Both the position numbers and the translations under genes were made by a program. Shown here in pieces: positions 45,243 through 56,344 of a DNA stretch of 64,000 nt. The stretch spans positions 62,001 through 126,000 of the forward strand of contig NZ_JAIUIE010000009.1 of assembly GCF_020165495.1 (NCBI RefSeq). The letters run 5' to 3'. The stretch's first letter is position 1. Each line of letters opens with the position of its first letter. Source of the DNA: Mesorhizobium sp. BR1-1-16. Its GTDB lineage: Bacteria > Pseudomonadota > Alphaproteobacteria > Rhizobiales > Kaistiaceae. The notes under the pieces were generated by a model that saw nothing but the letters and a program-made list of their open reading frames with translations, had not been told where the DNA came from and did not search any database.

Positions 45243-45765
45243 TCCTCTGGCCTTGGCGGTCGGGCCCCTCGCCGGGAAACTCGTCGGGTCTCAAACGGCG
45301 GGCGGCCGTGTCGAGAACGGCATTGACCAGCCTGATCTCGTCGCCGATTCCGAAAAACGCGCGCGCGACATCGACATATTCCGTGATGACGACGCGCGCC
45401 GGCACGTCGCGCCGACCGACCAGTTCATAGGTGCCGCAGCGCAGGATCGCCCGCAGCGTCACGTCGATGCGGCTGAGCGGCCAGTCGGCGGAAAGCGACG
45501 TATGGATGGCGGGATCGAGATTGCGCTGCTCGCGCACCACCCCGGCCATGATGTCGCGGAAGAACGCCGCGTCGGCGTCGCGATACTGGTCGCCGTCGAC
45601 TTCCTTGCCGAGACGGAAATTCTCGAACTCGGCCACGACTTCGGTCAGCGTCGCGCCGCCGACATCCATCTGATAGAGCGCCTGGACCGCGGCGAGACGG
45701 GCGACGCCCCGCTGGTTGGCGGGGCGGACGGTCCGCTCCGCCGGCGCCTTGTCGGTCGGCGTCAT
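45235..45765 (-). CDS. nusB: Transcription antitermination factor NusB
   Basis: A 176-residue RNA-binding helical protein that with NusE binds boxA in rRNA leaders. Typical sequence: [19 protein letters not shown] near the N-terminus, [44 protein letters not shown], and [14 protein letters not shown] near the C-terminus. The N-terminal ARxxAVQALYQ is the boxA contact helix. The ATG at 45765 is chosen so that the gene starts 1 bp after the ribH stop, avoiding an overlapping upstream start. An acidic/basic tail of about 15 residues follows the core fold. Confidence 0.94.
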   Translation of the reverse strand: MTPTDKAPAERTVRPANQRGVARLAAVQALYQMDVGGATLTEVVAEFENFRLGKEVDGDQYRDADAAFFRDIMAGVVREQRNLDPAIHTSLSADWPLSRIDVTLRAILRCGTYELVGRRDVPARVVITEYVDVARAFFGIGDEIRLVNAVLDTAARRLRPDEFPGEGPDRQGQRNG

Positions 45766-45766
45766 G

Positions 45767-46219
45767 TCAAAGACCAAACTTGCGCCTGAGCGCAATCATC
45801 GCCAGCGCCGCCTCGGCCGCAGCGCCGCCCTTGTTCTTCTCGGCGACGCGCGCGCGGGCATAGGCCTGTGCGTCGTTCTCGACGGTGAGGATGCCGTTGC
45901 CGATGGCCAGCGCCTCGATCACCGCCATGTCCATGATGGCGCGCGCCGATTCGTTGGCCACGATGTCATAGTGGGACGTCTCGCCACGAATGACGCAGCC
46001 GAGCACGACGAAACCGTCATAATCCCTCTCGCCATCTTCCATGGACGCGAGCGCCATCGACAGCGCAGCCGGAATTTCCAGCACGCCCGGCACCGAGACC
46101 CGGTCGAATGTCGCGCCGGCGCTCTCGATCGCCTGCTTGGCGCCGGAGAAGAGCTCGTCCGAAATATCTTCGTAAAAACGGGCATCGATAACGAGAAGGT
46201 GCGGCGACGCTTCGCTCAT
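45767..46219 (-). CDS. ribH: 6,7-dimethyl-8-ribityllumazine synthase
   Basis: A 150-residue lumazine synthase that condenses the RibD-pathway pyrimidine with 3,4-dihydroxy-2-butanone 4-phosphate. Active-site segments are present: [46 protein letters not shown] with the catalytic histidine, and [16 protein letters not shown]. Length is typical. The open frame extends upstream to 46417, but the ATG at 46219 yields the family N-terminus. It is separated from ribE by an oppositely oriented hydrolase gene and is followed closely by nusB. Confidence 0.94.
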   Translation of the reverse strand: MSEASPHLLVIDARFYEDISDELFSGAKQAIESAGATFDRVSVPGVLEIPAALSMALASMEDGERDYDGFVVLGCVIRGETSHYDIVANESARAIMDMAVIEALAIGNGILTVENDAQAYARARVAEKNKGGAAAEAALAMIALRRKFGL

Positions 46220-46461
46220 GAGGGATCTTTCTGGCTCTGAATGGTCGGCAGGTGAACCATGCGCGCCCCCAGGCTGTAAAGCAAAAATCAGGGCCGAAGG
46301 CGGGATGACGCAGGCTCGATGGGCATCGGGCCACTCTCTCTCGAAGCGGGGTGGCCGGCGACGCCCATGACGGACGTGCTTGACCGCCCGCGCGCTTCTA
46401 TCAATCCTCTCCGGCATCGAAACCTGCTGCGGCGGCCACCGCCCAGAACCGGAGCCCCTCC

Positions 46462-47157
46462 ATGCATACGATTGACATTGACGATGCCCTCGAGCTGGTG
46501 CGCGATTGGCGCGGCGTCGATCATGTCTTTTCGGACATCGACCCCGCCCGCACGGCTCATCTCGTCATCGACATGCAGAACGCGTTTCTCGAGGAGGGCA
46601 TGGAACTCGAGGTTCCGCAATCGCGCGAGACAGTCGACAACATCAATCGCATTTCGGCTGCCCTCAGCGCGGCCGGCGGGGTCAATATCTTCACCCGCAT
46701 GGTGATGGACGAGGATTTCGAGCAGAACTGGACGATCTGGCTGCGCTATTTCTGCGGCGACCGGCGTTCCGCCAATGTGAAGGCGATCCTGCGCCCGGGC
46801 ACGCATGGTCAGGCGCTCTATCCCGCCATCGCGGTCGGCGCCTCCGATATCGTTATCGAGAAGAACCGCTATTCCTGCTTCTTCCCGGGCGCCTCTCCGC
46901 TGCAGTCGATACTCCGCGAACGCGGCATCGACACGCTGATCATCTCAGGCACCGTCACGAATTGCTGCTGCGAGGCGACAGCGCGCGATGCCATGCAGCT
47001 GAACTACAAGGTGATCTTCGTCTCGGACGCCACCTCGGCGCTGAACGACGCCGATCACAATGCAGCGCTCAAGAACATGGTGACGATCTTCGCCGACGTC
47101 ATGGATACCGACACTGTCATCGGCTTCATCGAGCAGCCGGTGCCGGTCACGCTCTAG
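46462..47157 (+). CDS. Cysteine hydrolase, isochorismatase superfamily
   Basis: A 231-residue amidohydrolase-type enzyme of the isochorismatase fold. The catalytic triad can be placed: D37 in LVIDMQNAF, K134 in EKNRYSCFF, and C169 in the cysteine triplet of SGTVTNCCCEATARDA, which follows the usual T-x-x-C-x-E pattern. Related enzymes hydrolyse ureidoacrylate, N-carbamoyl compounds, nicotinamide or isochorismate; the substrate here is unknown. A GGAG site lies seven bases before the ATG. It is the only plus-strand gene in the 40.7-53.7 kb block and sits between ribE and ribH. Confidence 0.87.
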   Translation: MHTIDIDDALELVRDWRGVDHVFSDIDPARTAHLVIDMQNAFLEEGMELEVPQSRETVDNINRISAALSAAGGVNIFTRMVMDEDFEQNWTIWLRYFCGDRRSANVKAILRPGTHGQALYPAIAVGASDIVIEKNRYSCFFPGASPLQSILRERGIDTLIISGTVTNCCCEATARDAMQLNYKVIFVSDATSALNDADHNAALKNMVTIFADVMDTDTVIGFIEQPVPVTL

Positions 47158-47184
47158 GCTTGGCGCATTCGTGATCGACGGCCG

Positions 47185-47796
47185 TCAGGCCGCTTCCGTC
47201 AACCGGGCGACATAGCGTGCCATCTGGTCGATCTCGAGATGGATGCGGTCGCCGACCTTCCGGGAACCCCAGGTGGTGACGTCCTCGTGCAGGGTGTGCG
47301 GGATCAGCAGCACGGAGAAACGATCGCCCTCGACCCAATTCACGGTCAGCGACGTGCCATCGAGCGCGACCGATCCCTTGGTGGCGATGAAGCGGGCATA
47401 GGCATGCGGCACCTCGAACACGAACCGCGTCGTCTCGCCGAGATCCTCGCGGCTGACGATCGTGGCGAGCCCGTCGACATGGCCGGACACCATATGGCCG
47501 CCGAGCTCATCGCCGAGACGCAGCGAGCGTTCGAGATTGATGCGCGTGCCCTCGCCCCAATGCGCGACTTCGGTGAGTGCCAGCGTCTCAGGCGCGGCCT
47601 CGACGTCGAACAGCGTGCCGCCCTCGACTTTCGGATCGAGCGATATGACCGTCAGGCAAACGCCTGAACAGGCAATCGAGGCGCCGATCGCGATCGTCGC
47701 CGGGTCATAGGCGCTGTCGATCGTGATGCGGTTGACGTCGTTGCGGCGCTCGATCGCGGTCACGGTGCCGACATCGGTGATGATCCCGGTGAACAT
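47185..47796 (-). CDS. ribE: Riboflavin synthase (alpha subunit)
   Basis: A 203-residue trimeric enzyme that dismutates two lumazine molecules to riboflavin. It has the two homologous lumazine-binding barrels: MFTGIITDVGTVTAIE with IACSGVCLTVISLDP in the first, and ELGGHMVSGHVDGLATIV with SVALDGTSLTVNWVEGDRFSVLLIPHTL in the second. It starts 2 bp after the ribD stop, so the two are coupled. No FMN riboswitch could be recognised upstream. The 3' end faces the cysteine hydrolase gene across 27 bp. Confidence 0.94.
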   Translation of the reverse strand: MFTGIITDVGTVTAIERRNDVNRITIDSAYDPATIAIGASIACSGVCLTVISLDPKVEGGTLFDVEAAPETLALTEVAHWGEGTRINLERSLRLGDELGGHMVSGHVDGLATIVSREDLGETTRFVFEVPHAYARFIATKGSVALDGTSLTVNWVEGDRFSVLLIPHTLHEDVTTWGSRKVGDRIHLEIDQMARYVARLTEAA

Positions 47797-47798
47797 CG

Positions 47799-48932
47799 TC
47801 AGTTGGTCCTTTCGTAGCGGATCATGCGGTCCTCGCCGAGCCGCGCGTCCTCGATGATTCGGTAGCGCGGGCTGCGCTCGATGGCCGACATGGCGCCGCC
47901 GGCCAATGCTCTGACACCATCAAGCCCGATCACGACCGGCGCGCGGAACAGCACGACTTCGTCCGCGAGGCCGTTCGAAACCAGCGTGGCGGCAACGCGC
48001 GCGCCGCCCTCGACCAGGAGCCGCGTTATGCCCCTCTCGGCGAGCAGTTTCAGCACGGCATGGATGTCGAGCCCGCCGGAGCCGCCGCCCACTGGCAGCA
48101 CGCTCACGCCGGCCGATGCGAGTGCTGCCGTGGCACCGGCATCCGCCTCGGGACCGACCAGCAGCCACAGCGGTGTCTCGCTGGCGCTCTTCACAAGGGC
48201 CGAGGCCGTGCCGAGCCGCGCGTCGCGGTCAAGCACGATGCGGATGGGAGAGAGCGCGCGGAGACCGGCAGCGCGCACGACGAGGCTCGGATCGTTGACG
48301 AGTGCCGTCTCGATGCCGATCAGCGAGGCGTCGGCCTCGATGCGCATCATCTGCAATCGCTGGAAGGCTTCGGGACCCGAGACGAGCATGCGCTCGCCGG
48401 TCTTGCGGCCGATCATACCATCGGCCGAGACCGCGAGCTTCAGCGTCACATGCGGCCGGCCGAGCGTCGCGACGCTGACAAAGCCCGCATGCTGCCGGCG
48501 CGCCTCCTCGCCGAGCACGCCGGCCGTCACGCCGACGCCAGCTTCGCGCAAGCGCGCATAGCCCGACCGGGTTCGGCGGCTGTCAGGATCGTCGAGCGCG
48601 CTGACAAGCCGCGCAATGCCAGCGCCAATCAGCGCATCCGTATCGGAATAGCCGTCGCCATGGCGGATGGCAGGCTCGAGCGATGTATAGAAGGTCGCGC
48701 CGCGCGCCGCCTCGCCGGCCTCGAGAAGTGCGATCTCCGTCGCATGGCTGACGCCGCCCGGCGAGGTGACCCCGCGGCCGACGACAATCGGTGCCCCATC
48801 CTCGAAGCGGACCACCAGCGCGCCGACGGACGGCGCCGGATGCGTCTGGCCCTGGTTGCGGCGCCCATGGCGCAGCGCCGCGGCCATCAGCCTGCGGTCC
48901 ATCTCCGGATCAGCGATCATCCCCTGCGCCAC
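47799..48932 (-). CDS. ribD: RibD: pyrimidine reductase with degenerate deaminase domain
   Basis: A 377-residue protein with RibD architecture. The C-terminal reductase (about residues 155-377) is well conserved: HVTLKLAVSADGMIGRKTG, RIEADASLIGIETALVNDPSL, and RLLVEGGARVAATL. The N-terminal deaminase has lost key residues: H63 remains but the catalytic glutamate of HAE is T65, the LEPC cysteine is A88, and the second zinc cysteine is D97; NPxP near the start reads HPAP. It therefore probably reduces but does not deaminate the pathway intermediate. The start is a GTG with GGAGG (48940-48944) seven bases upstream. It lies between nrdR and ribE. Confidence 0.88.
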   Translation of the reverse strand: MAQGMIADPEMDRRLMAAALRHGRRNQGQTHPAPSVGALVVRFEDGAPIVVGRGVTSPGGVSHATEIALLEAGEAARGATFYTSLEPAIRHGDGYSDTDALIGAGIARLVSALDDPDSRRTRSGYARLREAGVGVTAGVLGEEARRQHAGFVSVATLGRPHVTLKLAVSADGMIGRKTGERMLVSGPEAFQRLQMMRIEADASLIGIETALVNDPSLVVRAAGLRALSPIRIVLDRDARLGTASALVKSASETPLWLLVGPEADAGATAALASAGVSVLPVGGGSGGLDIHAVLKLLAERGITRLLVEGGARVAATLVSNGLADEVVLFRAPVVIGLDGVRALAGGAMSAIERSPRYRIIEDARLGEDRMIRYERTN

Positions 48933-48961
48933 GCTGCGGCCTCCGGCGGCGGTGCCTGCCG

Positions 48962-49438
48962 CTATTTGGGTTGATCCTCGATCGCCTCAAGCGAAGAGAG
49001 TTCGCTGAGCACGGCCGAGAAGTCCTTGGCCTCGCGGAAATTGCGATAGACCGAGGCGAAGCGCACATAGGCGACGTCATCGAGGGTTTTGAGGCCCTCC
49101 ATCACGAGAACGCCGATCTGGTCGGACTGAACCTCGTTCTCGCCGCTCGATTCGAGCTGGCGCACGACGCCATTGACCATCCGCTCGATGCGGTCTGGAT
49201 CGACCGGACGTTTGCGCAACGCGATCTCGACCGATCGCATCAGCTTGTCACGGTCGAAGGGAACCCGGCGGCCGCTCTTCTTCAGCACCACGAGCTCGCG
49301 AAGCTGGATGCGCTCAAACGTCGTGAAGCGACCGCCGCAGACCGTGCAGACACGGCGGCGGCGGATCGAGTTGCTGTCCTCAGACGGCCGCGAATCCTTG
49401 ACCTGAGTGTCGTCGCTTCCGCAATAGGGACAGCGCAT
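48962..49438 (-). CDS. nrdR: Transcriptional repressor NrdR
   Basis: A 158-residue regulator of ribonucleotide reductase genes that senses ATP/dATP. The N-terminal zinc ribbon has CPYCG and CTVCGGRF, with RRRRVC between them. The ATP-cone follows: [31 protein letters not shown] and [13 protein letters not shown]. It is 12 bp downstream of glyA and 29 bp upstream of ribD, the usual alphaproteobacterial order. Confidence 0.95.
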   Translation of the reverse strand: MRCPYCGSDDTQVKDSRPSEDSNSIRRRRVCTVCGGRFTTFERIQLRELVVLKKSGRRVPFDRDKLMRSVEIALRKRPVDPDRIERMVNGVVRQLESSGENEVQSDQIGVLVMEGLKTLDDVAYVRFASVYRNFREAKDFSAVLSELSSLEAIEDQPK

Positions 49439-49450
49439 GCCCGCCCCCGA

Positions 49451-50758
49451 TCAGGAGTATATCGGGAAGCGAGCCGTCAGGGCGTGGACGCGCTCCTTGA
49501 CGGAGGCTTCGACGAGCGGCGCGCTGCCATCTTCCGACTGCGAGACGGCGTCGAGCACTTCGGCGATCATCCGGCCGACTTCCTGGAATTCGGCAACGCC
49601 GAAGCCGCGCGTCGTGGCGGCCGGCGTGCCGAGGCGGATGCCGGAGGTCACGAACGGTTTCTCCGGATCATAGGGAATGCCGTTCTTGTTGCAGGTCAGA
49701 CCCGCGCGGACGAGCGCCTTTTCTGAGACATTGCCGCGGACGCGCTTCGGCCGCAGATCGACCAGCATCAGGTGATTGTCAGTGCCGCCGGAGACGATAT
49801 CGAACCCGGTCCCCTTCAGCGTTTCCGCAAGCGCACGAGCATTTTCGGCGACGTTCTTCGCGTAGACCTTGAAGTCCGGACGCAGCGCTTCGCCAAAGGC
49901 GACCGCCTTCGCGGCGATGACATGCATCAGCGGTCCACCCTGCAGCCCGGGGAACACGGCCGAATTGATCTTCTTGGCCATCGCCTCGTCATTGGTGAGG
50001 ATCAGGCCACCGCGCGGGCCGCGCAGCGACTTGTGCGTCGTCGACGTCACGACATGGGCATGCGGGATTGGCGAAGGATGCACGCCACCAGCGACCAGAC
50101 CGGCAAAATGCGCCATGTCGACCATGAGATAGGCGCCGACCGAATCGGCGATCTCGCGGAAGCGCTTGAAATCCCAGAAACGCGAATAAGCCGTGCCGCC
50201 GGCAATGATCAGCTTCGGCTTCGTCTCTTCGGCGATGCGGGCAATCTCTTCGTAGTCCAGGAGTTGGTCCTCGCGGCGCACACCATACGGCGCCACTTTG
50301 AACCATTTGCCCGACATATTGACCGAGGAGCCGTGAGTCAGGTGGCCGCCAGCCGAAAGGTCGAGGCCCATGAAGGTGTCGCCGGGCTGGAGCAGCGCCA
50401 GGAACACCGCTTGGTTCATCTGGCTGCCGGAATTCGGCTGCACATTGGCGAACCCGGCGCCGAACAGCTTCTTGGCCCGCTCGATCGCCAGCGTTTCGGC
50501 GATATCGACGAACTCGCATCCGCCATAATAGCGCTTACCCGGATAGCCCTCGGCATATTTGTTGGTCATCACCGAGCCCTGCGCTTCAAGCACGGCGCGC
50601 GAGACGATGTTTTCCGAGGCGATCAGCTCGATTTCATGCTGCTGCCGACCGAGCTCCCTGGCGATGGCATCCGCAATCTCGGGATCGGATTCCGCAAGGC
50701 TGCGGTTGAAGAAATCCGCCGTCGGGCTGGCGGAAAGCGCTTGATCGGTGAGCGACAT
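49451..50758 (-). CDS. glyA: Serine hydroxymethyltransferase
   Basis: A 435-residue PLP enzyme converting serine and tetrahydrofolate to glycine and methylene-tetrahydrofolate. Signatures are [41 protein letters not shown], and the PLP lysine in [19 protein letters not shown]. Length is standard. The ATG at 50758 is selected because the upstream in-frame start lacks conservation. It begins a minus-strand block that continues to nrdR and ribDE. Confidence 0.95.
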   Translation of the reverse strand: MSLTDQALSASPTADFFNRSLAESDPEIADAIARELGRQQHEIELIASENIVSRAVLEAQGSVMTNKYAEGYPGKRYYGGCEFVDIAETLAIERAKKLFGAGFANVQPNSGSQMNQAVFLALLQPGDTFMGLDLSAGGHLTHGSSVNMSGKWFKVAPYGVRREDQLLDYEEIARIAEETKPKLIIAGGTAYSRFWDFKRFREIADSVGAYLMVDMAHFAGLVAGGVHPSPIPHAHVVTSTTHKSLRGPRGGLILTNDEAMAKKINSAVFPGLQGGPLMHVIAAKAVAFGEALRPDFKVYAKNVAENARALAETLKGTGFDIVSGGTDNHLMLVDLRPKRVRGNVSEKALVRAGLTCNKNGIPYDPEKPFVTSGIRLGTPAATTRGFGVAEFQEVGRMIAEVLDAVSQSEDGSAPLVEASVKERVHALTARFPIYS

Positions 50759-50889
50759 GGCCGGTGATCCTTCTGGTCGAGCAGGCCGCCGCACGGCGCC
50801 GCTCAGCAACGCGGGCGGCGTACCATATCATGCGGTCTCCGCCAAGGCGGAGACCTATCGATAGTGAAATCGGCTGTGTGCCGTCAGCG

Positions 50890-52212
50890 CTACTGAAGCG
50901 CGATCTGGCCGACGCCGTCGCGATTGTAGATATCGTTGCGGAAATAGACCGCGCCGTCCGGCGTTGACCAGGCGGTGATGTATTCGAGGAATACCGGGAT
51001 TTCCGGCTTCAGGTTTACATTCACCTGTTCGCCCGACTTGAAGATCTCGTCGATGCGCGAACGCGGGAAATCGGGGTTGTCGCGCAGCAGCCACGCGATG
51101 ACCTGCCGGACGTTCTGGACGCGTATGCAGCCCGAGGAATCGAAACGCTCGACATTGCCGAAGATGTCCTTCAGCGGCGTGTCGTGCATGTACACGTCCT
51201 CGTCATTGTGGAACGAGATGCGCACCGTGCCGAGTGAATTGAAATCGCCCGGATCCTGACGGAACATGTAGCCTTTCGTGGCCTGATCGGTCGTCCAGTC
51301 GATCGATGTCGGCGGAACCTCGGTCCCCGCGGGATCGTAGATGCGGATGTGCTTCTTGGTCAGATAATCCGGCTGCTTCTGCATCAGCGGGATCAGATCC
51401 TTGCGGATGATCGAAGCCGGCACGGTCCAGTTCGGATTGAAGCTGATGCGATAGATCTTGGAATTCAGGATCGGCGTCTCGCGATCGATCTTGCCGACCA
51501 CCGCCGTGTGGCGCGAGACGACCCGGCCGCCATCGACGACCTCGATCGCCGCCGCGGGCACATTGACCATCACATAGCGATCGCCGAGCGAACCCGACAT
51601 CGCCTTGAGCCGGACGAGATTGGTCTGCAACTGCCCGAGACGGATATTGGCCGGGATGTTCATCATCGCGACGGTCGTGTCGCCGAGAATGCCGTCGGCC
51701 GGCAGGCCATGCCGCGCCTGGAAACGGCGCACGGCGGCGTCGACATAGGAATCAAAGGTCGAGGAACTCGGAATGCTTGGGGCGAGATCGCCGGTCACCT
51801 GAAGCCGCTGGCGCAGGATCACGACCGTCGGGTCCTGCATGCCGAGGCTGAGCTTCTGCCCGGCCGGAACTTCCGGCCAGCCGCCACGCGCCACGATATC
51901 GCTATACTGGGCAATGGCCTGCTCGACCGCCATCGCGGTCGAGGGCGACAGTATCGGCTCGGTGGTCCGCACGGAAGCCGCGCTCGTCGGGCCGGCGTCG
52001 AAACCGTCCGATGCCTCGCCGAAACTGCTCTGCAGCATCTGCTGCACCGGATCATCGGAGTTGGCGGCAAACGCAAAGCCCGGCAGCGCCAACGAGCCGA
52101 AGGCCGAGGCGGCGACGCCCCCTGCCAGCGCCCGCAACATGCTGCGACGCGACATCATCCGGCTCGCAACCGACGAACCATGAAGAGTGAGTGCCTTGCC
52201 AGATCCGCTCAT
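50890..52212 (-). CDS. L,D-transpeptidase (YcbB-like) with peptidoglycan-binding domain
   Basis: A 440-residue exported cell-wall enzyme making 3-3 cross-links. The N-terminus has a twin-arginine-like motif (SRRSMLRAL, residues 21-29) and a hydrophobic stretch ending in FAFAA, suggesting Tat or Sec export. A PG_binding_1 segment (AAVRRFQARHGLPADGILGDTTV, about 180-205) precedes the YkuD domain with MVNVPAAAIEVVDGGRVVSRHTAVVGK and the catalytic FDSSGCIRVQN cysteine near residue 380. It is the neighbour of a MarR gene of the LdtR type. The ATG at 52212 is used; upstream in-frame residues do not look coding. Confidence 0.88.
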   Translation of the reverse strand: MSGSGKALTLHGSSVASRMMSRRSMLRALAGGVAASAFGSLALPGFAFAANSDDPVQQMLQSSFGEASDGFDAGPTSAASVRTTEPILSPSTAMAVEQAIAQYSDIVARGGWPEVPAGQKLSLGMQDPTVVILRQRLQVTGDLAPSIPSSSTFDSYVDAAVRRFQARHGLPADGILGDTTVAMMNIPANIRLGQLQTNLVRLKAMSGSLGDRYVMVNVPAAAIEVVDGGRVVSRHTAVVGKIDRETPILNSKIYRISFNPNWTVPASIIRKDLIPLMQKQPDYLTKKHIRIYDPAGTEVPPTSIDWTTDQATKGYMFRQDPGDFNSLGTVRISFHNDEDVYMHDTPLKDIFGNVERFDSSGCIRVQNVRQVIAWLLRDNPDFPRSRIDEIFKSGEQVNVNLKPEIPVFLEYITAWSTPDGAVYFRNDIYNRDGVGQIALQ

Positions 52213-52380
52213 ATGTTTGTTCTCGATCGCTGAAACCGGCCCGTCGCATAGCGTTTCGAGGCATAAGCCCTCGTCTGCCGCCGCGACCGCCTGATACCCG
52301 GGCCTGAGCCCGCTTTGCTGCACATGCTAACCGGAATGGGCGCCCCACGCGCGCATAACGATGTCGATGTTTGGTTTTCA

Positions 52381-52393
52381 CGCCAGTATGGCG
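52381..52393. promoter_or_regulatory. short palindrome, possible operator of the L,D-transpeptidase gene
   Basis: CGCCA and TGGCG arms separated by GTA, 169 bp before the ATG and between the MarR gene and its presumed target. A visual observation only; the binding motif of this MarR protein is not known to me. Confidence 0.25.
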
Positions 52394-52473
52394 CTTTCAT
52401 GTCACGGTCCGCCCGGCGGATCCGCCTCACGAAACCATGATCGGCGCAGAGGGTTACCGAGACGTTCATGAAT

Positions 52474-52509
52474 AGAAAAAGACCCCGCCGATCGCGCGGC
52501 GGGGTCTTT
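52474..52509 (-). terminator. Rho-independent terminator of the MarR gene
   Basis: A perfect 13-bp stem (AAAGACCCCGCCG / CGGCGGGGTCTTT) with a six-base loop lies 61 bp beyond the MarR stop; on the minus strand it ends in a T-run (TTTTTCTATT). Confidence 0.88.
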
Positions 52510-52569
52510 CCTCAACGGTCCCGGGGTGGGGGACGAACGGTCGAAAGCGGCTTTTGGAGGCGTCGCGGC

Positions 52570-53082
52570 TCAGAGCCGATAGAGGATCTGGTCGGTCCAG
52601 AAGCGCTCCAGGCGATGCAGCGACTTGTTGAGGAGCTGGAAATCGTCGATCGCGATGCCGCCGACCTGCTGGATCGAACGGATGTGGCGCTCGTACAGCG
52701 CGCTGACGATGTTGGCGACCTCCTGGCCCATCGGCGTCAGGCTGACGCGAACCGAGCGGCGATCCATCCGCGAGCGCTGGTGATGGATATAGCCCATCTC
52801 AACCAGTTTCTTGAGGTTATAGGAGACGTTCGAGCCGAGATAATAGCCGCGCGAGCGAAGTTCTCCGGCCGTCAGTTCGGCGTCGCCGATGTTGAACAGC
52901 AGCAGCGCCTGCACGCTGTTCACGTCGGAACGGCCCGAACGGTCGAACTCGTCCTTGATCACGTCCAGGAGCCGGCGATGAAGCCGCTCGACCAGCGTGA
53001 GAGCTTCCATGTAAAGCGGCTTTAGTTCTGGCGTAGTCTGCGGCTGATTGTGCGACTCCACTGCCCGCTTCGCATTGATCAT
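52570..53082 (-). CDS. ldtR: MarR family transcriptional regulator, LdtR-type
   Basis: A 170-residue winged-helix regulator. Helical dimer segments flank the DNA-binding part: VNSVQALLLFNIGDAELTAGELRSRGYYLGSNVSYNLKKLVEMGYIHHQRSRMDRRSVRVSLT, which is the MarR helix-turn-helix and wing. Sequence and position beside an L,D-transpeptidase match LdtR of Liberibacter and Sinorhizobium, reported as an activator of the transpeptidase gene. The ATG at 53082 has GAGAGG about seven bases upstream and is preferred to an ATG at 53103. The upstream region contains TTAAAC/TTAAC boxes at 53138, 53163 and 53176. Confidence 0.84.
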   Translation of the reverse strand: MINAKRAVESHNQPQTTPELKPLYMEALTLVERLHRRLLDVIKDEFDRSGRSDVNSVQALLLFNIGDAELTAGELRSRGYYLGSNVSYNLKKLVEMGYIHHQRSRMDRRSVRVSLTPMGQEVANIVSALYERHIRSIQQVGGIAIDDFQLLNKSLHRLERFWTDQILYRL

Positions 53083-53264
53083 CTCGGTGCCTCTCTGTTT
53101 CATAGCAGGTATTCTTCCCGCCTCATGAGAAGCAACATTAAACGCGCGATTTGAAAATCACCTTAAACATCACGCTTAACGACGGCTTACCTCGCGAATT
53201 GGCATTCGAAGCGAGTTTTATCGTTAAAGACCTACTATCGACCGGCCCGTCCTCGCGTCAAACC

Positions 53265-53687
53265 CTAGGCAAGCTGCGCCTCGCGCCGCCGCTCCATGAA
53301 CACCAGCGCGGCGAAGACGGCGAGCGAAACGGCATGGAAGCCGACGATGATCGGATCGAGCCCGAACGTCTCGGCAAAAACGGTGTGGATCGCAATCTCG
53401 AAAACGGCCGCATAGACCCAAAGCACATTGCCCCAGGAAACGCGCATCCAAAGGCCGACAGCCGCGACGAGATCGACCACCGCGAGATGGATCGTGACGA
53501 ACTGCCATTCGGTCGTCATGGACTCGAAGGTCCAGCCGGGCTCGTTGAAGATGCCGGCGATATAGAGCCATTGGCGCAGGCCAAGCAGCATCAGCAGCGC
53601 CGCGATGCCGCGGAGATAGATCGTGAGCGCCAGCGACCACGGATTGTCCGGTTCGCTCGGAAGCTGCGTCACCTCGTGGTCGATCAT
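53265..53687 (-). CDS. DUF6163-like four-span membrane protein
   Basis: A 140-residue membrane protein with four predicted helices (LTIYLRGIAALLMLLGLRQWL, FVTIHLAVVDLVAAVGLWM, NVLWVYAAVFEIAIHTVFA, IIVGFHAVSLAVFAALVFM) and a conserved-looking RQWLYIAGIF...GWTFESM element. It resembles DUF6163 family proteins of Hyphomicrobiales; I am moderately sure of that family name. It is monocistronic, and no function is known. Confidence 0.72.
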   Translation of the reverse strand: MIDHEVTQLPSEPDNPWSLALTIYLRGIAALLMLLGLRQWLYIAGIFNEPGWTFESMTTEWQFVTIHLAVVDLVAAVGLWMRVSWGNVLWVYAAVFEIAIHTVFAETFGLDPIIVGFHAVSLAVFAALVFMERRREAQLA

Positions 53688-53856
53688 CAGCCTGCCATCC
53701 TCATTGTCATGCGCAGCGCCCTGCGATAGCCGGGCGCGGGGCAGACGTCAAAGCAGGGCTTTCTGCTGCGGTGCCGCAGAGGGCTCTGGCGGGTGACAGC
53801 GCGCTTGGCTATCATCGCGCCCATGTCGACCACCCCGGCAATGACGATTCTCCGCC

Positions 53857-53874
53857 CGGACCAAGCATGGTCCG
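53857..53874. repeat. short inverted repeat upstream of the CNNM/CBS gene
   Basis: Arms CGGACCA and TGGTCCG with a four-base spacer lie about 78 bp before the ATG of the CBS-domain protein. It could be an operator or leader hairpin. Nothing further can be said. Confidence 0.3.
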
Positions 53875-53951
53875 ACCCCTTTCACGCGGCAAGCCGGCTG
53901 GCGGTTCTCCGCCTTCCAACCGCAAGCGGCCGCTGAGTCCCGGGATCCAAC

Positions 53952-56331
<2,380 letters not shown>

Positions 56332-56344
56332 GCACAGGCCGCGG

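Larger units (their letters stand above)
52213..52569. other. intergenic region upstream of the L,D-transpeptidase gene
   Basis: About 357 bases holding the transpeptidase promoter and the terminator of the upstream MarR gene. A 13-bp palindrome CGCCA-GTA-TGGCG at 52381-52393 could be a regulator site. No coding frame is supported here. Confidence 0.5.

Noticed and set aside
46220-46461. Possible FMN riboswitch near the riboflavin genes
   Set aside because: Neither this gap nor the sequence before ribD contains the conserved RFN-element blocks.
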